Source of the DNA: an uncultured Kangiellaceae bacterium
GTDB lineage: Bacteria > Pseudomonadota > Gammaproteobacteria > Enterobacterales > Kangiellaceae
Direction of reading: 5' to 3'
Length of the DNA stretch: 64,000 nt
Assembly (NCBI GenBank): GCA_905479925.1
Contig: CAJQOL010000007.1
Coordinates: 62,001-126,000, forward strand
Positions 9,063 to 17,409 of this stretch are shown here, one piece after another (the stretch's first letter is position 1; every line of letters begins with the position of its first letter). The notes beneath the pieces are model-generated. The model was not told the origin of the DNA, made no database searches, and was given only the letters and a program-made list of their open reading frames with translations. The position numbers and the translations under genes were made by a program.

Positions 9063-9881
9063 ATGATTGAGCCGGTTGATTATCGACGAGTTCGAGAACG
9101 ACTTTTAACTCTCACCGGAGTAGAGTTAGGCGATTCGCGACAAACCATGGTTGAGTCTCGGCTGAGAAACAGGGTCGAAAAATTAAACTTCCAATCCTTC
9201 AGCAGTTACCTAAGTTTCGTTTTTTCCGGCGAGCCTAATGCCCAATCTGAATTACAAGCACTCATCGATTGTCTTACCACCCACGAAACCTATTTCTATA
9301 GAGAGGCGCAGCATTTTAACTTTCTACGACAACGTGTATTGCCTCACTTTAAAGATAGGCCATTACGTATTTTAAGTGCAGCCTGCTCATCCGGCGAGGA
9401 AGTTTACACCTTAGCTTTCGAATGTATGGCAGCGCTTGGCGGCAGAGCTGACTGGAATATTGACGGTGTCGACATTGCAGAGAACGTGCTTTCCGCAGCG
9501 CGAGAAGGCCTGTATGACGAACGCCGCAGTCGGCTAATCCCTGAAGAAATGAAAAGCAAATTCATGCGTAAAGGCATCAACAAAATGGCGGGCTATTGTC
9601 TGGTTAATAAAGAAATTAAAGAACACGCTTCTTTTGCCAAAGACAACATACTCGAAACCCGACCGGGTCAAGCAAAATACGATGTTATCTTTTGCCGTAA
9701 TGTTTTGATTTATTTTGACCCGCCTACCAAGAAGAAAGCCATAGATAACCTTTATGATCGACTCAATCCGGGAGGTTATTTGTTTGTTAGTCGGTCGGAA
9801 CAGCTTCGGCAACTATTACCGTGCAAATTACTAATTAATCCCAACATTGCCAGAAAACCTTTACCAAAAGACAATGAATAA
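9063..9881 (+). CDS. cheR: CheR chemoreceptor methyltransferase
   Basis: A 272-residue S-adenosylmethionine-dependent glutamate methyltransferase that modifies MCPs. The N-terminal helical domain (about 1-80) contains THETYFYRE at the domain junction. The Rossmann domain shows the cofactor loop SAACSSGEEVYTLAFE at about 103-118 and the late motif DVIFCRNVLIYFD. No TPR or extra domain is fused. No cheB methylesterase is found nearby, so removal of methyl groups must come from elsewhere or not occur. The MCP encoded two genes upstream ends in a CheR-docking-like pentapeptide. Confidence 0.93.
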   Translation: MIEPVDYRRVRERLLTLTGVELGDSRQTMVESRLRNRVEKLNFQSFSSYLSFVFSGEPNAQSELQALIDCLTTHETYFYREAQHFNFLRQRVLPHFKDRPLRILSAACSSGEEVYTLAFECMAALGGRADWNIDGVDIAENVLSAAREGLYDERRSRLIPEEMKSKFMRKGINKMAGYCLVNKEIKEHASFAKDNILETRPGQAKYDVIFCRNVLIYFDPPTKKKAIDNLYDRLNPGGYLFVSRSEQLRQLLPCKLLINPNIARKPLPKDNE

Positions 9882-9895
9882 GTGCAGGAATGATC

Positions 9896-10342
9896 ATGAA
9901 CGATAATCAAAAATCACCGTTAATAAAACTTGTCTATTTTAGCGAAGCTATCACTCCCCTAGACAATCTTGATGTTGAAATGATTCTAAAAGGTGCTCGA
10001 GAGAAAAACCATGACCATCATGTCAGTGGCATGCTGGTATTTTGTAACAGCTTTTTCTTGCAATGCCTTGAGGGCCCTCGCGCAGAGGTGAATGAGATTT
10101 TTGATGCCATTCATAGTGACGCAAGGCATTTCAACATGAACATTGTTGAAGTTAGCGAAATCCAAAAACGTCAATTTCCTGATTGGGATATGGATTACAT
10201 TGGTGATGTCTTAATGAAAAAATTAGACTTAGACTTAGACTTACCAGAGCTTGAGGAGTACGAACAATTCTATCCGCCACATCTGTCAGCTGAAACACTT
10301 GAGAAAATTCTTGTTCACATGCGAAAACTAAAAACGAGCTGA
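9896..10342 (+). CDS. BLUF-domain blue-light sensor
   Basis: A short BLUF protein that binds flavin and senses blue light. The three flavin-network residues are visible: Tyr in KLVYFSEA, Asn in REKNHDHHVSG and Gln in FFLQCLEGP (about 14, 38 and 56 from this start). There is no fused output domain, so it must act through a partner. The track starts at 9890, but the second ATG (9896) has an AGGAA at proper distance; 148 residues result. It follows cheR by 14 bases and is very probably the last gene of the chemosensory operon. Confidence 0.9.
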   Translation: MNDNQKSPLIKLVYFSEAITPLDNLDVEMILKGAREKNHDHHVSGMLVFCNSFFLQCLEGPRAEVNEIFDAIHSDARHFNMNIVEVSEIQKRQFPDWDMDYIGDVLMKKLDLDLDLPELEEYEQFYPPHLSAETLEKILVHMRKLKTS

Positions 10343-10431
10343 ATACTTAATTTGTACATTAGCCGGTTCGTTTTTTCAACGACCCGTCAAATTATCCGAT
10401 AAGCTAACTTGCTTGTTATATTGATAAATAC

Positions 10432-10800
10432 CTAATTTTTGTTCAACCCTAGATCAACATACGCAATGATGTATCCATATTCCTTATCACTCAATTTTTT
10501 ATCTTCATGTAACTCTTTAGCATATTCGAAAGTCCAAGATTGACCATTAGGAGGTAAGGGAATACTCAAGTCCATTGTTAGTAAAGATTCATCGACAACC
10601 TTATGACCTTTTTCTACAACCTTTTTTGCACAGTAGCTCAATATATATTCCACAGCGTACTTATCAACTGAAGGTTGCCATGTATATTCTGTTTCACATG
10701 CGGTTTTATGTTCACCGTCCGAAGTGATGTACTCAAGCTTTCCCTGAGTTACACAAGCAGATAGAACTAGAATTAGTGATAATGAAAATAGAAATCGCAA
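10432..10800 (-). CDS. Hypothetical lipoprotein
   Basis: The track ORF starts at a TTG, but a second TTG 12 codons in (10800) has AAGGAGAG seven bases upstream and gives a classic lipoprotein leader, (M)RFLFSLSLILVLSAC, with the lipidated Cys at residue 16. The mature part of about 107 residues has two more cysteines (ETEYT preceded by TAC, and LSYCAKK). No known family is recognised. It lies downstream of the esterase gene on the same strand. Confidence 0.6.
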   Translation of the reverse strand: MRFLFSLSLILVLSACVTQGKLEYITSDGEHKTACETEYTWQPSVDKYAVEYILSYCAKKVVEKGHKVVDESLLTMDLSIPLPPNGQSWTFEYAKELHEDKKLSDKEYGYIIAYVDLGLNKN

Positions 10801-10880
10801 TTTGATGCTCTCCTTGTTATACCTATAACGTTTCAATCAACTGCTTCAAAATTTTCGACCGGATTGCGGAATTATGATAT

Positions 10881-11903
10881 TTACTTCTCATACTCTTTCA
10901 GTTTCTCTTTCAGATCTGAAGACTCGGGATAAAAATGAATTGCCGCTTTCATTGCCTCTATAGCGGCTTTGGAATCATTCAGTTTATTCTTTGCAAACCA
11001 ACTAAAACCAATTAAATGTTTTTCTCGTGGCTTAATATCATACTTAAGTTTTTTTGAAAGAGCCTCATAGTGTTGAATATAATCATCGACTTTGATTTTC
11101 TGCATCTCTGTATCTTGAATATACCAATCTTTATAGACCCAGGCCAATCCATCATAAACTCCTTTAAAAGCCGCCAGCATATGATCGGTGTTTTCCATGT
11201 GGTTAACTGTCCACGTTAAATTTTCAGGTGAATGCTCAATAAATACGTCTTTAAGGGATTTGAACTCCTTCTGTATTTGTTGATGCTCCATGTCACCCAA
11301 TGAAACATAAATAGTGCTACTTAAAGTCTTTGTACTTTTAAAATACTCTTTGAGCAAACCGGAAAGTTGAGGAGCATGTTGAACTGAAGGACTTAATACA
11401 ACAAATGCGGAGAAAGAGTCTGGGTACTGCATAAACATATTTGTTACGAAAAGCCCAGACAATGAATGACCAACAATAAATCGTCCACCATTCGTTCTAT
11501 AGTTTTTATCAATGTATGGAAGAGCCTCTTCCCTAATAAATTTAGAATAATTCTGGGCCTGAGAGTTGAACTCTATACTTCCACTTTTTTTGAAAGGATA
11601 GTTGTCTTTACTATAATTTCCGCTATGAGGTAGCCCGACAACAATCATATCTTCAATACCAAACCTTGAAGACTGGACATCAACAATACTACTAGCCCAC
11701 TTAAAGTTATCCTCGTCATTAAGTGTAATCAGAACCGGATATGCTTTTTTGATATTATCACCGTAGTCGGCTGGCAACCGAACCAGTATATTCCTCGATT
11801 CACTTAATGACTGTGACTCAAATGATATCCGCTTTTCTTTTTCCGAAGCTGTGCTCTCTGGAATAGTGAATAACAGTAATATAGCTACTAAGATAATTCG
11901 CAT
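10881..11903 (-). CDS. Secreted alpha/beta-hydrolase (esterase D / IroE-like)
   Basis: A 340-residue hydrolase with a signal peptide (MRIILVAILLLFTIPESTAS). The nucleophile elbow GHSLSGLF places the catalytic Ser at residue 147; MENTDHM further on is a candidate for the catalytic His. This is the 'putative esterase' family that includes siderophore esterase IroE and the feruloyl-esterase-like D group; the substrate is unknown. The C-terminal 60 residues (FAKNKLNDSKAAIEAMKAAIHFYPES) look like one TPR repeat, common in this subgroup. Confidence 0.85.
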   Translation of the reverse strand: MRIILVAILLLFTIPESTASEKEKRISFESQSLSESRNILVRLPADYGDNIKKAYPVLITLNDEDNFKWASSIVDVQSSRFGIEDMIVVGLPHSGNYSKDNYPFKKSGSIEFNSQAQNYSKFIREEALPYIDKNYRTNGGRFIVGHSLSGLFVTNMFMQYPDSFSAFVVLSPSVQHAPQLSGLLKEYFKSTKTLSSTIYVSLGDMEHQQIQKEFKSLKDVFIEHSPENLTWTVNHMENTDHMLAAFKGVYDGLAWVYKDWYIQDTEMQKIKVDDYIQHYEALSKKLKYDIKPREKHLIGFSWFAKNKLNDSKAAIEAMKAAIHFYPESSDLKEKLKEYEK

Positions 11904-12319
11904 TTCATAGATTTCCTTATACCTAAAACAATTTGATGAACTGTACCGCGAGCTTTACGTATTCTGACTTTACCACTAATTCCTGGCGAATATGCAACAG
12001 AAAATTATTCTCTTACATTTAACACTAAAAATTGTCTTTAAAGCATACCTTCGGTTCTCTTGCAGTCACTTAAAGCCATCGAAAATTGGGTTATAACTTC
12101 TAGAATCGTTCGAGAGCAACGGGAAAGCGAGAGAAATTAGAACAGCAGCGTATTTTTTAAAGAGAGGTTGCCAGCATTAATTTCTTTGCTGTAGATCCGA
12201 TTGAGCTCTCAATTTAAACGCATATTCTCTTCCGTTGCTTTGGTCAAAACAAATTAAATTAGGCTGAATTGAATTGAATTGAAAAAATAACAATATTGAG
12301 TTGTCCGGATAGGGTAAGG
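11904..12319. other. Intergenic region without a supportable gene
   Basis: About 415 AT-rich bases between two minus-strand genes. The only pattern I see is a short run of the pentamer GAATT (GAATTGAATTGAATTGA) near 12269-12285. It must contain the promoter of the esterase gene. No ORF with protein-like composition, RNA gene or clear hairpin was found. Confidence 0.4.
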
Positions 12320-12886
12320 TTACAGAGCTTTTACCATTTTTATAACCGTATTATCCGAGCCGTTTTCGCCGGGAAATACGTCTCTACTGACCTCGACATA
12401 TCCTTTGGCTCGGTAAAGCGGCTCGCCAGGAATAGTAGAACCTAGTTCTATTGTCTTAAAACCTTCTTTCCTAGCGGCTTCTTCACCTATATCTAAAAGC
12501 AAGCCTCCTATTCCTTTTCGCGTCCAGTCTGGGTGGGTATACATTGCTCTTATTCGTGCAGGTTCTGTTGCGGGATCTGATAGACGGTCATCGCGACCGG
12601 TGGTATGGTCCCCACCATATAGAGTCTTTCGTTTTCCCCAACCACCACACCCAACTAAAATAGTTTCAGCATCGACTTGTGTTTCAATCACAAAATAAGT
12701 TTGATCTATAATTAAACTATTATCAACGCCCATGGTTTCTTTTGCCGCTTCGATTTCTTCAGTAGATAAAAACGACTTCATATTAACTTCAATTGATGCT
12801 CGCATTAATTGAATAATTGCGTCCACGTCATTCTGATTAGCAATTCGATGGGTGAATTTAAAGCGTTTTTTATCGGTATGTATCAT
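12320..12886 (-). CDS. GNAT family N-acetyltransferase
   Basis: A 188-residue acetyltransferase. The core strand RIRAMYTHPDWTRKGIGGLLLDIGEEAA (about 112-139) holds the acetyl-CoA loop RKGIGG; the C-terminal half (GEPLYRAKGYVEVSRDV) completes the fold. The N-terminal RIANQNDVDAIIQLMRAS is the usual first strand and helix. The substrate is unknown. It is the third GNAT in the first 13 kb, none in an operon with the others. Confidence 0.85.
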   Translation of the reverse strand: MIHTDKKRFKFTHRIANQNDVDAIIQLMRASIEVNMKSFLSTEEIEAAKETMGVDNSLIIDQTYFVIETQVDAETILVGCGGWGKRKTLYGGDHTTGRDDRLSDPATEPARIRAMYTHPDWTRKGIGGLLLDIGEEAARKEGFKTIELGSTIPGEPLYRAKGYVEVSRDVFPGENGSDNTVIKMVKAL

Positions 12887-12938
12887 TAAAAAACCTGCTA
12901 TCTAAAAATCATTCACTGAAACTGGATAACTGCAAATT

Positions 12939-12978
12939 AAAGTCAGTATCAACGTTAACTTAATAAAATACTGACTTT
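12939..12978 (-). terminator. Long perfect hairpin, probable terminator
   Basis: AAAGTCAGTAT (12939-12949) pairs perfectly with ATACTGACTTT (12968-12978) over 11 bases, with an 18-base loop. It sits 14 bases beyond the stop of the 12992-14257 gene, as expected for its terminator, and ends in AAAG/CTTT with AATTTG following on the minus strand. The loop is long and the U-tract weak, so a different role is possible. Confidence 0.45.
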
Positions 12979-12991
12979 AAAAATCGTTCAT

Positions 12992-14257
12992 TTAAATCTT
13001 GTCACAACTTAGCTTTATTTGCCCAGGGGTTAGTCCCAGCATATGCGTTGAAACAAATTGACTACCATCATAATCCTGACCAAACGACGCATAATGAAAA
13101 CTACATAATCCATCTTGCCGTTTCATAACAATAATTCCCCTAATATGTCGTCCGGTAACAATTCCTGTTAGAGGGTGATGCTTTACTCGCCAATCAGCGC
13201 TAGTAAAGTAGGCATAAGGAATCGATTCCTTCCATTTCCAATTGCTAGCCCAACGCTGTGCGGCAGCAGTTATTTCAGACTCCAATGCAGCATTTTGCAT
13301 TCCTCGCTTTGGCAAAGTTTGATTGGCGACCTTTTTCTCGTTTTTTTCTTTACGACGACGGTCCATTTCAGTTTTTACGGTAAGTGCGTATTCAGACATT
13401 AGCGCATCGACGGAGTCTTGTTTTGATTTTTCGTTTCGAATACCACGAATGTAACCAATATCCTTCGCATAAACATTAAAGTAATGACGTTTGCCCCATT
13501 CTTTTTTACCAAAATCTCGGCCAAACTTAGCCCATACAAAAACACCGTCTTTAACATCAAAAATCACATTACCTCGACTATCCATATAGGTCTCGGTCCC
13601 TGTCAAACTGCTTTCATCAGTTAAAAATTTGAATGTATCGTTAGGGCATCTTTCACAGGCACTGAATATTAATGACTTGTTGGGCGCGTCCTTTAACTCA
13701 ATAGTCGCGGTTTGATAAGATTTTCCTGACACTTTTACCGGACTAGCAATATGGTAAGTTCCAGAACCGCGGGTTTGCTCCACTAAAGTTCCGGTGTTCA
13801 TGATTTTCTTTGATTGGTCGATAGCAAACGCCATGGCTCCAGCTTTATCTAAGGGGAGTGCTGTTCCTTGCTTTGCGTAGACGTTAAAAAACACCAACCT
13901 TGACCACTCTTTCATTCCTAGCTGCGCGTCAGGAATGGCGGTCACATAGGAGTTTTCGTCATAGGCAAAAAGATAGATACCGGCTTTAGAAAAATAGATA
14001 TCACGGCCCAAGGTTTCCGATGGCTCTTTTTGATAACTATAAACCACAGGAACACATCCAGGATTGCAACCTACAACCGCAACTACCGACTGGCCGTTCA
14101 TATCCGCCATTTTCATGAAGACTTTTTGAGTTGGCTGACCGTTACGACCTCTTTCAGGATTGAGAGTGTCATATAACCCCTCGGCAACCGCTGCAGAACT
14201 ATTGACAGAATAAGTCAGTGGAAAAATTAACAAGGAGATAATCAGTAGAATGCGCAT
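12992..14257 (-). CDS. Secreted protein with internal duplication, unknown function
   Basis: A 421-residue protein with a signal peptide (MRILLIISLLIFPLTYSVNSSAA). Two segments, about residues 48-128 and 190-272, look like copies of one domain. Each has a cysteine pair (CNPGC; CERCP), a central GIYLF / GVFVW strand and ends in KEWSRLVFFNVYAK / KEWGKRHYFNVYAK. A charged linker (DRRRKEKNEKK) leads to a separate C-terminal domain (about 320-421) with two cysteines. I do not recognise the family. The start is an ATG behind a reasonable purine-rich site. Confidence 0.7.
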   Translation of the reverse strand: MRILLIISLLIFPLTYSVNSSAAVAEGLYDTLNPERGRNGQPTQKVFMKMADMNGQSVVAVVGCNPGCVPVVYSYQKEPSETLGRDIYFSKAGIYLFAYDENSYVTAIPDAQLGMKEWSRLVFFNVYAKQGTALPLDKAGAMAFAIDQSKKIMNTGTLVEQTRGSGTYHIASPVKVSGKSYQTATIELKDAPNKSLIFSACERCPNDTFKFLTDESSLTGTETYMDSRGNVIFDVKDGVFVWAKFGRDFGKKEWGKRHYFNVYAKDIGYIRGIRNEKSKQDSVDALMSEYALTVKTEMDRRRKEKNEKKVANQTLPKRGMQNAALESEITAAAQRWASNWKWKESIPYAYFTSADWRVKHHPLTGIVTGRHIRGIIVMKRQDGLCSFHYASFGQDYDGSQFVSTHMLGLTPGQIKLSCDKI

Positions 14258-14443
14258 GCTTTGTCCCTAAGTCTTTGTTTAAATAGATATTAAGCGACCG
14301 TCTAGAATAATTGAGATTTTCAAACGGACCACTAAACCAATAATTGCCAGAAATCTTGCCATATTCTTGGTCTAATTCCAATGAACAATTTACAACCGAG
14401 CGGTTGTCAAAAATACGAAACTTACCGTTAGAGAGAATAACGA

Positions 14444-14830
14444 CTATTCAACGGCGGAAACACCGGGTGGATAATAAGTCACTTCAAACCGTATGCCGTC
14501 GGGATCTTTCATAAATAATGCTCGTACATCCCCAAAACTTTGAATATCCGGTACTTCAAAACCCGCCTGCTGCATATTAGCTCTTAGCTGCTCAACAAAT
14601 TCGGGAGTTGGTGCCGCAAAACCCAAGTGATTCATGCCGGCTCCAAATCGTTGGTAATCACTGGTACCTTGTTTCGCTTGCTTAAACTGAAAGAAAAAGC
14701 CTTCGCCGTCTGTCCAAACGTGTTCGCGTAGATAACTAAACCCGACTAACTCGAGTAGCTTGTGATAATAAGGCAAGCTTTGTTCTAGGGATTTCACCAG
14801 TATTGTAATGTGGTCGATTTTTAGTGGCAT
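14444..14830 (-). CDS. Single-domain VOC (glyoxalase-like) protein
   Basis: A 128-residue VOC protein. It begins with KIDHITILVKSLEQSLPYYHKLLELVGF, where the His is the usual first metal ligand, and ends with VRALFMKDPDGIRFEVTYYP, where the Glu is the usual last ligand. GAGMNHLGFAAPT supplies the middle His. This matches metal-binding members of the glyoxalase/dioxygenase group; the substrate is unknown. It is transcribed on the same strand as the AraC regulator upstream, with about 65 bases between them. Confidence 0.88.
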   Translation of the reverse strand: MPLKIDHITILVKSLEQSLPYYHKLLELVGFSYLREHVWTDGEGFFFQFKQAKQGTSDYQRFGAGMNHLGFAAPTPEFVEQLRANMQQAGFEVPDIQSFGDVRALFMKDPDGIRFEVTYYPPGVSAVE

Positions 14831-14897
14831 CCAGATCGCTCCTAAAGACTTTTAGTATTGCCAAGACTAATCATTATTTGGACTGTAAGCTAAGATT

Positions 14898-15797
14898 TCA
14901 AGCGTCCGAGCTTAGCCTAACTGCGCCAGGGGAAACTCCCAGTACCCGCTTAAACGCTTTAGAAAACGAAGACTCATTCTCGTAACCTACTTCTAACGCC
15001 GCAGCCAGCGTAGAAGCTTTTTGGTCTTTAAGCATTCGATAAGCTACCGACAATCGCCACCTAGTGACAAAGTCCATAACGGGCAAATTAACCACCGAGC
15101 GGAATAATTCAGAAAAGGTTGAACGCGACATATTACAGATTTTTGCTAGCTCATCGAGAGTCCATTTTTGGCTAGGCTGAGCAATAATTGCGGTTATCGC
15201 CGGATTAAGTTTATTGTTTGCCAATGCCGCAAACATGCCTCTATCGAGGCTAATATATTCACTCAGCATTATCGCCAAAATACACTCTGAGAGCTTTTCG
15301 AGCATAAAAGATGAACCTTGTTTGCTAACTAAGGACTCCTGTATCAATAACTGAAGAAAAGCGGATAAACGCGCGTCCTTACTATTTTTCTGGGATACCA
15401 CGATACTTTCCGGCAAATAATCCGTCATTTGTTTAACAAGTGGGTGCTCATGAACAAAATAACCACACACTAACCCTGTGCCGTCTTGCTCAAACCCATT
15501 AGCCAAATCTTTTGATTGGGCGGTATTTATAATCGAGCTAAAACTGGCGTCACTGCTAATACAATGCTTGGCATCATGGGGAAACAATACCAAATCGCCT
15601 TGGTTGAGTACCTCAATCGACTCTTTATTATCATTCACCATCAAATAACAGCGGCCATGGGTGACCAAATGAAAGCTTAAATAGTGCTTACCCGATGTAT
15701 CAATTGACCAATGACCGCAATACTGGCCGTTATTAAATATGTCAGCCCGCACCTTGAGGGTTGAAAAGATACTATTTAATACATCTTCGGACATATG
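14898..15797 (-). CDS. AraC family transcriptional regulator (cupin type)
   Basis: The N-terminal cupin-like half (GHWSIDTSGKHYLSFHLVTHGRCYLMV) would bind a small ligand; the C-terminal half has the two helix-turn-helix motifs (WTLDELAKICNMSRSTFSELF and LAAALEVGYENESSFSKAFKRVLGVSPG). The track starts at a TTG (15836); the ATG 13 codons later (15797) is closer to the family's N-terminus and has GGAG upstream, so I use it (299 residues). It is divergent from the YHS gene across about 90 bases and may control it; that is inference. Confidence 0.88.
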   Translation of the reverse strand, partial: HMSEDVLNSIFSTLKVRADIFNNGQYCGHWSIDTSGKHYLSFHLVTHGRCYLMVNDNKESIEVLNQGDLVLFPHDAKHCISSDASFSSIINTAQSKDLANGFEQDGTGLVCGYFVHEHPLVKQMTDYLPESIVVSQKNSKDARLSAFLQLLIQESLVSKQGSSFMLEKLSECILAIMLSEYISLDRGMFAALANNKLNPAITAIIAQPSQKWTLDELAKICNMSRSTFSELFRSVVNLPVMDFVTRWRLSVAYRMLKDQKASTLAAALEVGYENESSFSKAFKRVLGVSPGAVRLSSDA

Positions 15798-15889
15798 GAC
15801 ATAATCTCCGTTATTTGGAACATAGTCGATTATCAAACAAAAACATACACTATCTACTGTCGATTTTGACTTTAACTAGGAACTAAACC

Positions 15890-16372
15890 ATGTTTAAAAC
15901 AACTTCTCTCAATTCGAAATTATTTAGATCGTTTGCAGCTCTAACAGTACTACTTTTTTCAGCGGTTAGCCAAGCGGATGTTGATACACAAACCGATAGC
16001 AACGGCGTTATATTAGCAGGCCATGATGCAGTAGCCTACTATACAGAAGGTAAACCAGTGGAAGGAAACGCTAAATTTACCGCTGTATACAACGATGCAA
16101 TTTATCGATTCTCAAGCAAAAAGAATCGAAATACCTTTGTTAAAAACCCAAGCAAGTATGCTCCAGCTTACGGCGGTTTCTGCGCATACGGAATGACCTT
16201 TGGGAAAAAATTTAAGATCGACGGTAAAGCGTTTGAAATCGTCGACGGTGTGCTCTACGTCAACAAAAATCCTAGTGTTTACAAAGCATGGAAAAAAGAT
16301 GTGCCTAAGCACCTGAAAGAAGCAAACGCCGAATGGCCCGCCGCTAAAAATGTTGCAGCTGATAAGCTTTAA
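15890..16372 (+). CDS. Secreted YHS-domain protein
   Basis: A 160-residue protein with a signal peptide (SFAALTVLLFSAVSQA) and a YHS domain: GHDAVAYYTEGKPVEGNAKF, then FSSKKNRNTFVKNPSKYAPAYGGFCAYG. Periplasmic YHS proteins of this type are found in many marine bacteria; a metal-binding role is often suggested. The Cys in GGFCAYG is a normal codon here, though some relatives use selenocysteine. The ATG follows AGGAACTAAACC. A strong hairpin lies directly after the stop. A decayed partial copy is found about 1 kb downstream. Confidence 0.88.
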   Translation: MFKTTSLNSKLFRSFAALTVLLFSAVSQADVDTQTDSNGVILAGHDAVAYYTEGKPVEGNAKFTAVYNDAIYRFSSKKNRNTFVKNPSKYAPAYGGFCAYGMTFGKKFKIDGKAFEIVDGVLYVNKNPSVYKAWKKDVPKHLKEANAEWPAAKNVAADKL

Positions 16373-16380
16373 TTGAAAAA

Positions 16381-16408
16381 AGAGCGATATATTAATAGCT
16401 ATCGCTCT
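16381..16408 (+). terminator. Terminator hairpin after the YHS gene
   Basis: AGAGCGATA pairs perfectly with TATCGCTCT over nine bases with a 10-base loop, starting 8 bases after the stop. The U-run is not immediate (AATCCATTAGC, then CTTTGTTTTTTG), so termination efficiency is uncertain. Confidence 0.55.
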
Positions 16409-16887
16409 AATCCATTAGCTCTTTGTTTTTTGTTTCCCACCCCATGGGTTTCTCACTCTCTCCGTTAATTTTTAGGTTAGGAACTCGTGTGGTGGTGACA
16501 ATTTAACATTTAAACCTCTTTGATTTTTTCTAATAATATGACTTTTGACAAATCTACCTCCGTAATACTCCTCACTAATATTCCCGATGATCTAGCGATT
16601 GTTAATGTATGCCTTTCCATCAAAATAATCACGCGTTGGAGAAGTATAAATTTCACCCTATTTAAGGCGACGGGCATTTCCAAAAAGACTATTTGAGCGA
16701 CTTTACTTTGTATAACCAAAGCTTTGATATAAGAAGACCATAACAATATTCTCACAGTTATAATTGATATGAATTTTGAATGAGATAAATTTAGAATAAA
16801 ATTAACACCGTCCTTTAAAACAACTGTGATACTCCGCATCAACCCTTCTGACGGCGTTAAATTCACTGATTGAAATTGGCTATCAAT
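16409..16887. other. Region of unclear content, possibly decayed
   Basis: About 480 bases between the YHS terminator and the frameshifted DUF3592 gene. The track lists a 118-residue minus-strand ORF (16510-16866) starting at GTG. Its composition (very rich in I, V, L, S, K) and lack of a recognisable domain or ribosome site make it doubtful. Another minus-strand frame has protein-like pieces (GEIYTSPTRDYFDGKAYINN) broken by stops, which could be a dead gene. I could not identify either. Confidence 0.3.
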
Positions 16888-17327
16888 ATGAATAAAGGAA
16901 TAACTGAGATAATTGTTTTTTTGATAGTCGGCTGTTTAGTCATCCTACTAGCGGACTATTTAAGTAAGGAAACAAAATCCTTTTTGAAAAAAAAGCTCAA
17001 CCGGCTTACGGTGAAGTCATTGGATTTGAAACGATAGAGGATAGGGACGGGGGTGCGACCTACGCGCCAATTATCAAATTCAGAACTAACAAAGATATCT
17101 ACGCTGAATTTACCTCACCGAGTAGTTCCTATCCCAAAGCTTATGACATCGGAGAGAGACTTGAAATACTCTATCTTCCTAACAATCCAAAAGTCGGTAA
17201 AGTCGACTCTTTTATCAGCATTTGGGGAGCCAGTTTAGCGGTCTTTTTCTTGGGTAGTTCGTTTTGCTTGGTGGCTATTTGGGAGCTTATAAAACTCGTT
17301 AAAAACGCCCTGGTCAAGCCTACATAG
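16888..17327 (+). pseudogene. DUF3592-like membrane protein gene with a frameshift at an A8 run
   Basis: The ATG at 16888 opens a frame with an N-terminal membrane helix (ITEIIVFLIVGCLVILLADYL). The run of eight A at 16987-16994 puts it out of frame and it soon stops. One base back, the frame continues as AQPAYGEVIGFETIEDRDGG, IIKFRTNKDIYAEFTS, YDIGERLEILYLPNNP and a second helix (ASLAVFFLGSSFCLVAIW) to TAG at 17327; this order and the GERLEILYLPNNP motif fit DUF3592. About 146 residues in all. The break lies on AAA-AAA-AAG, the same A-AAA-AAG heptamer used for -1 frameshifting in dnaX, so a mutation, a homopolymer error or real recoding are all possible. Confidence 0.7.
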
Positions 17328-17409
17328 ACAGTCATTCAAACGACAAACGATCCCGTCGTAGTTATTCTTCTAGTCTATTGCGTATAGTCTAACTTTGCTT
17401 CGAATAAGC

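Noticed and set aside
17053-17238. 61-codon plus-strand ORF inside the DUF3592 region
   Set aside because: It is a different frame from the one with DUF3592 motifs, which is open to 17327.
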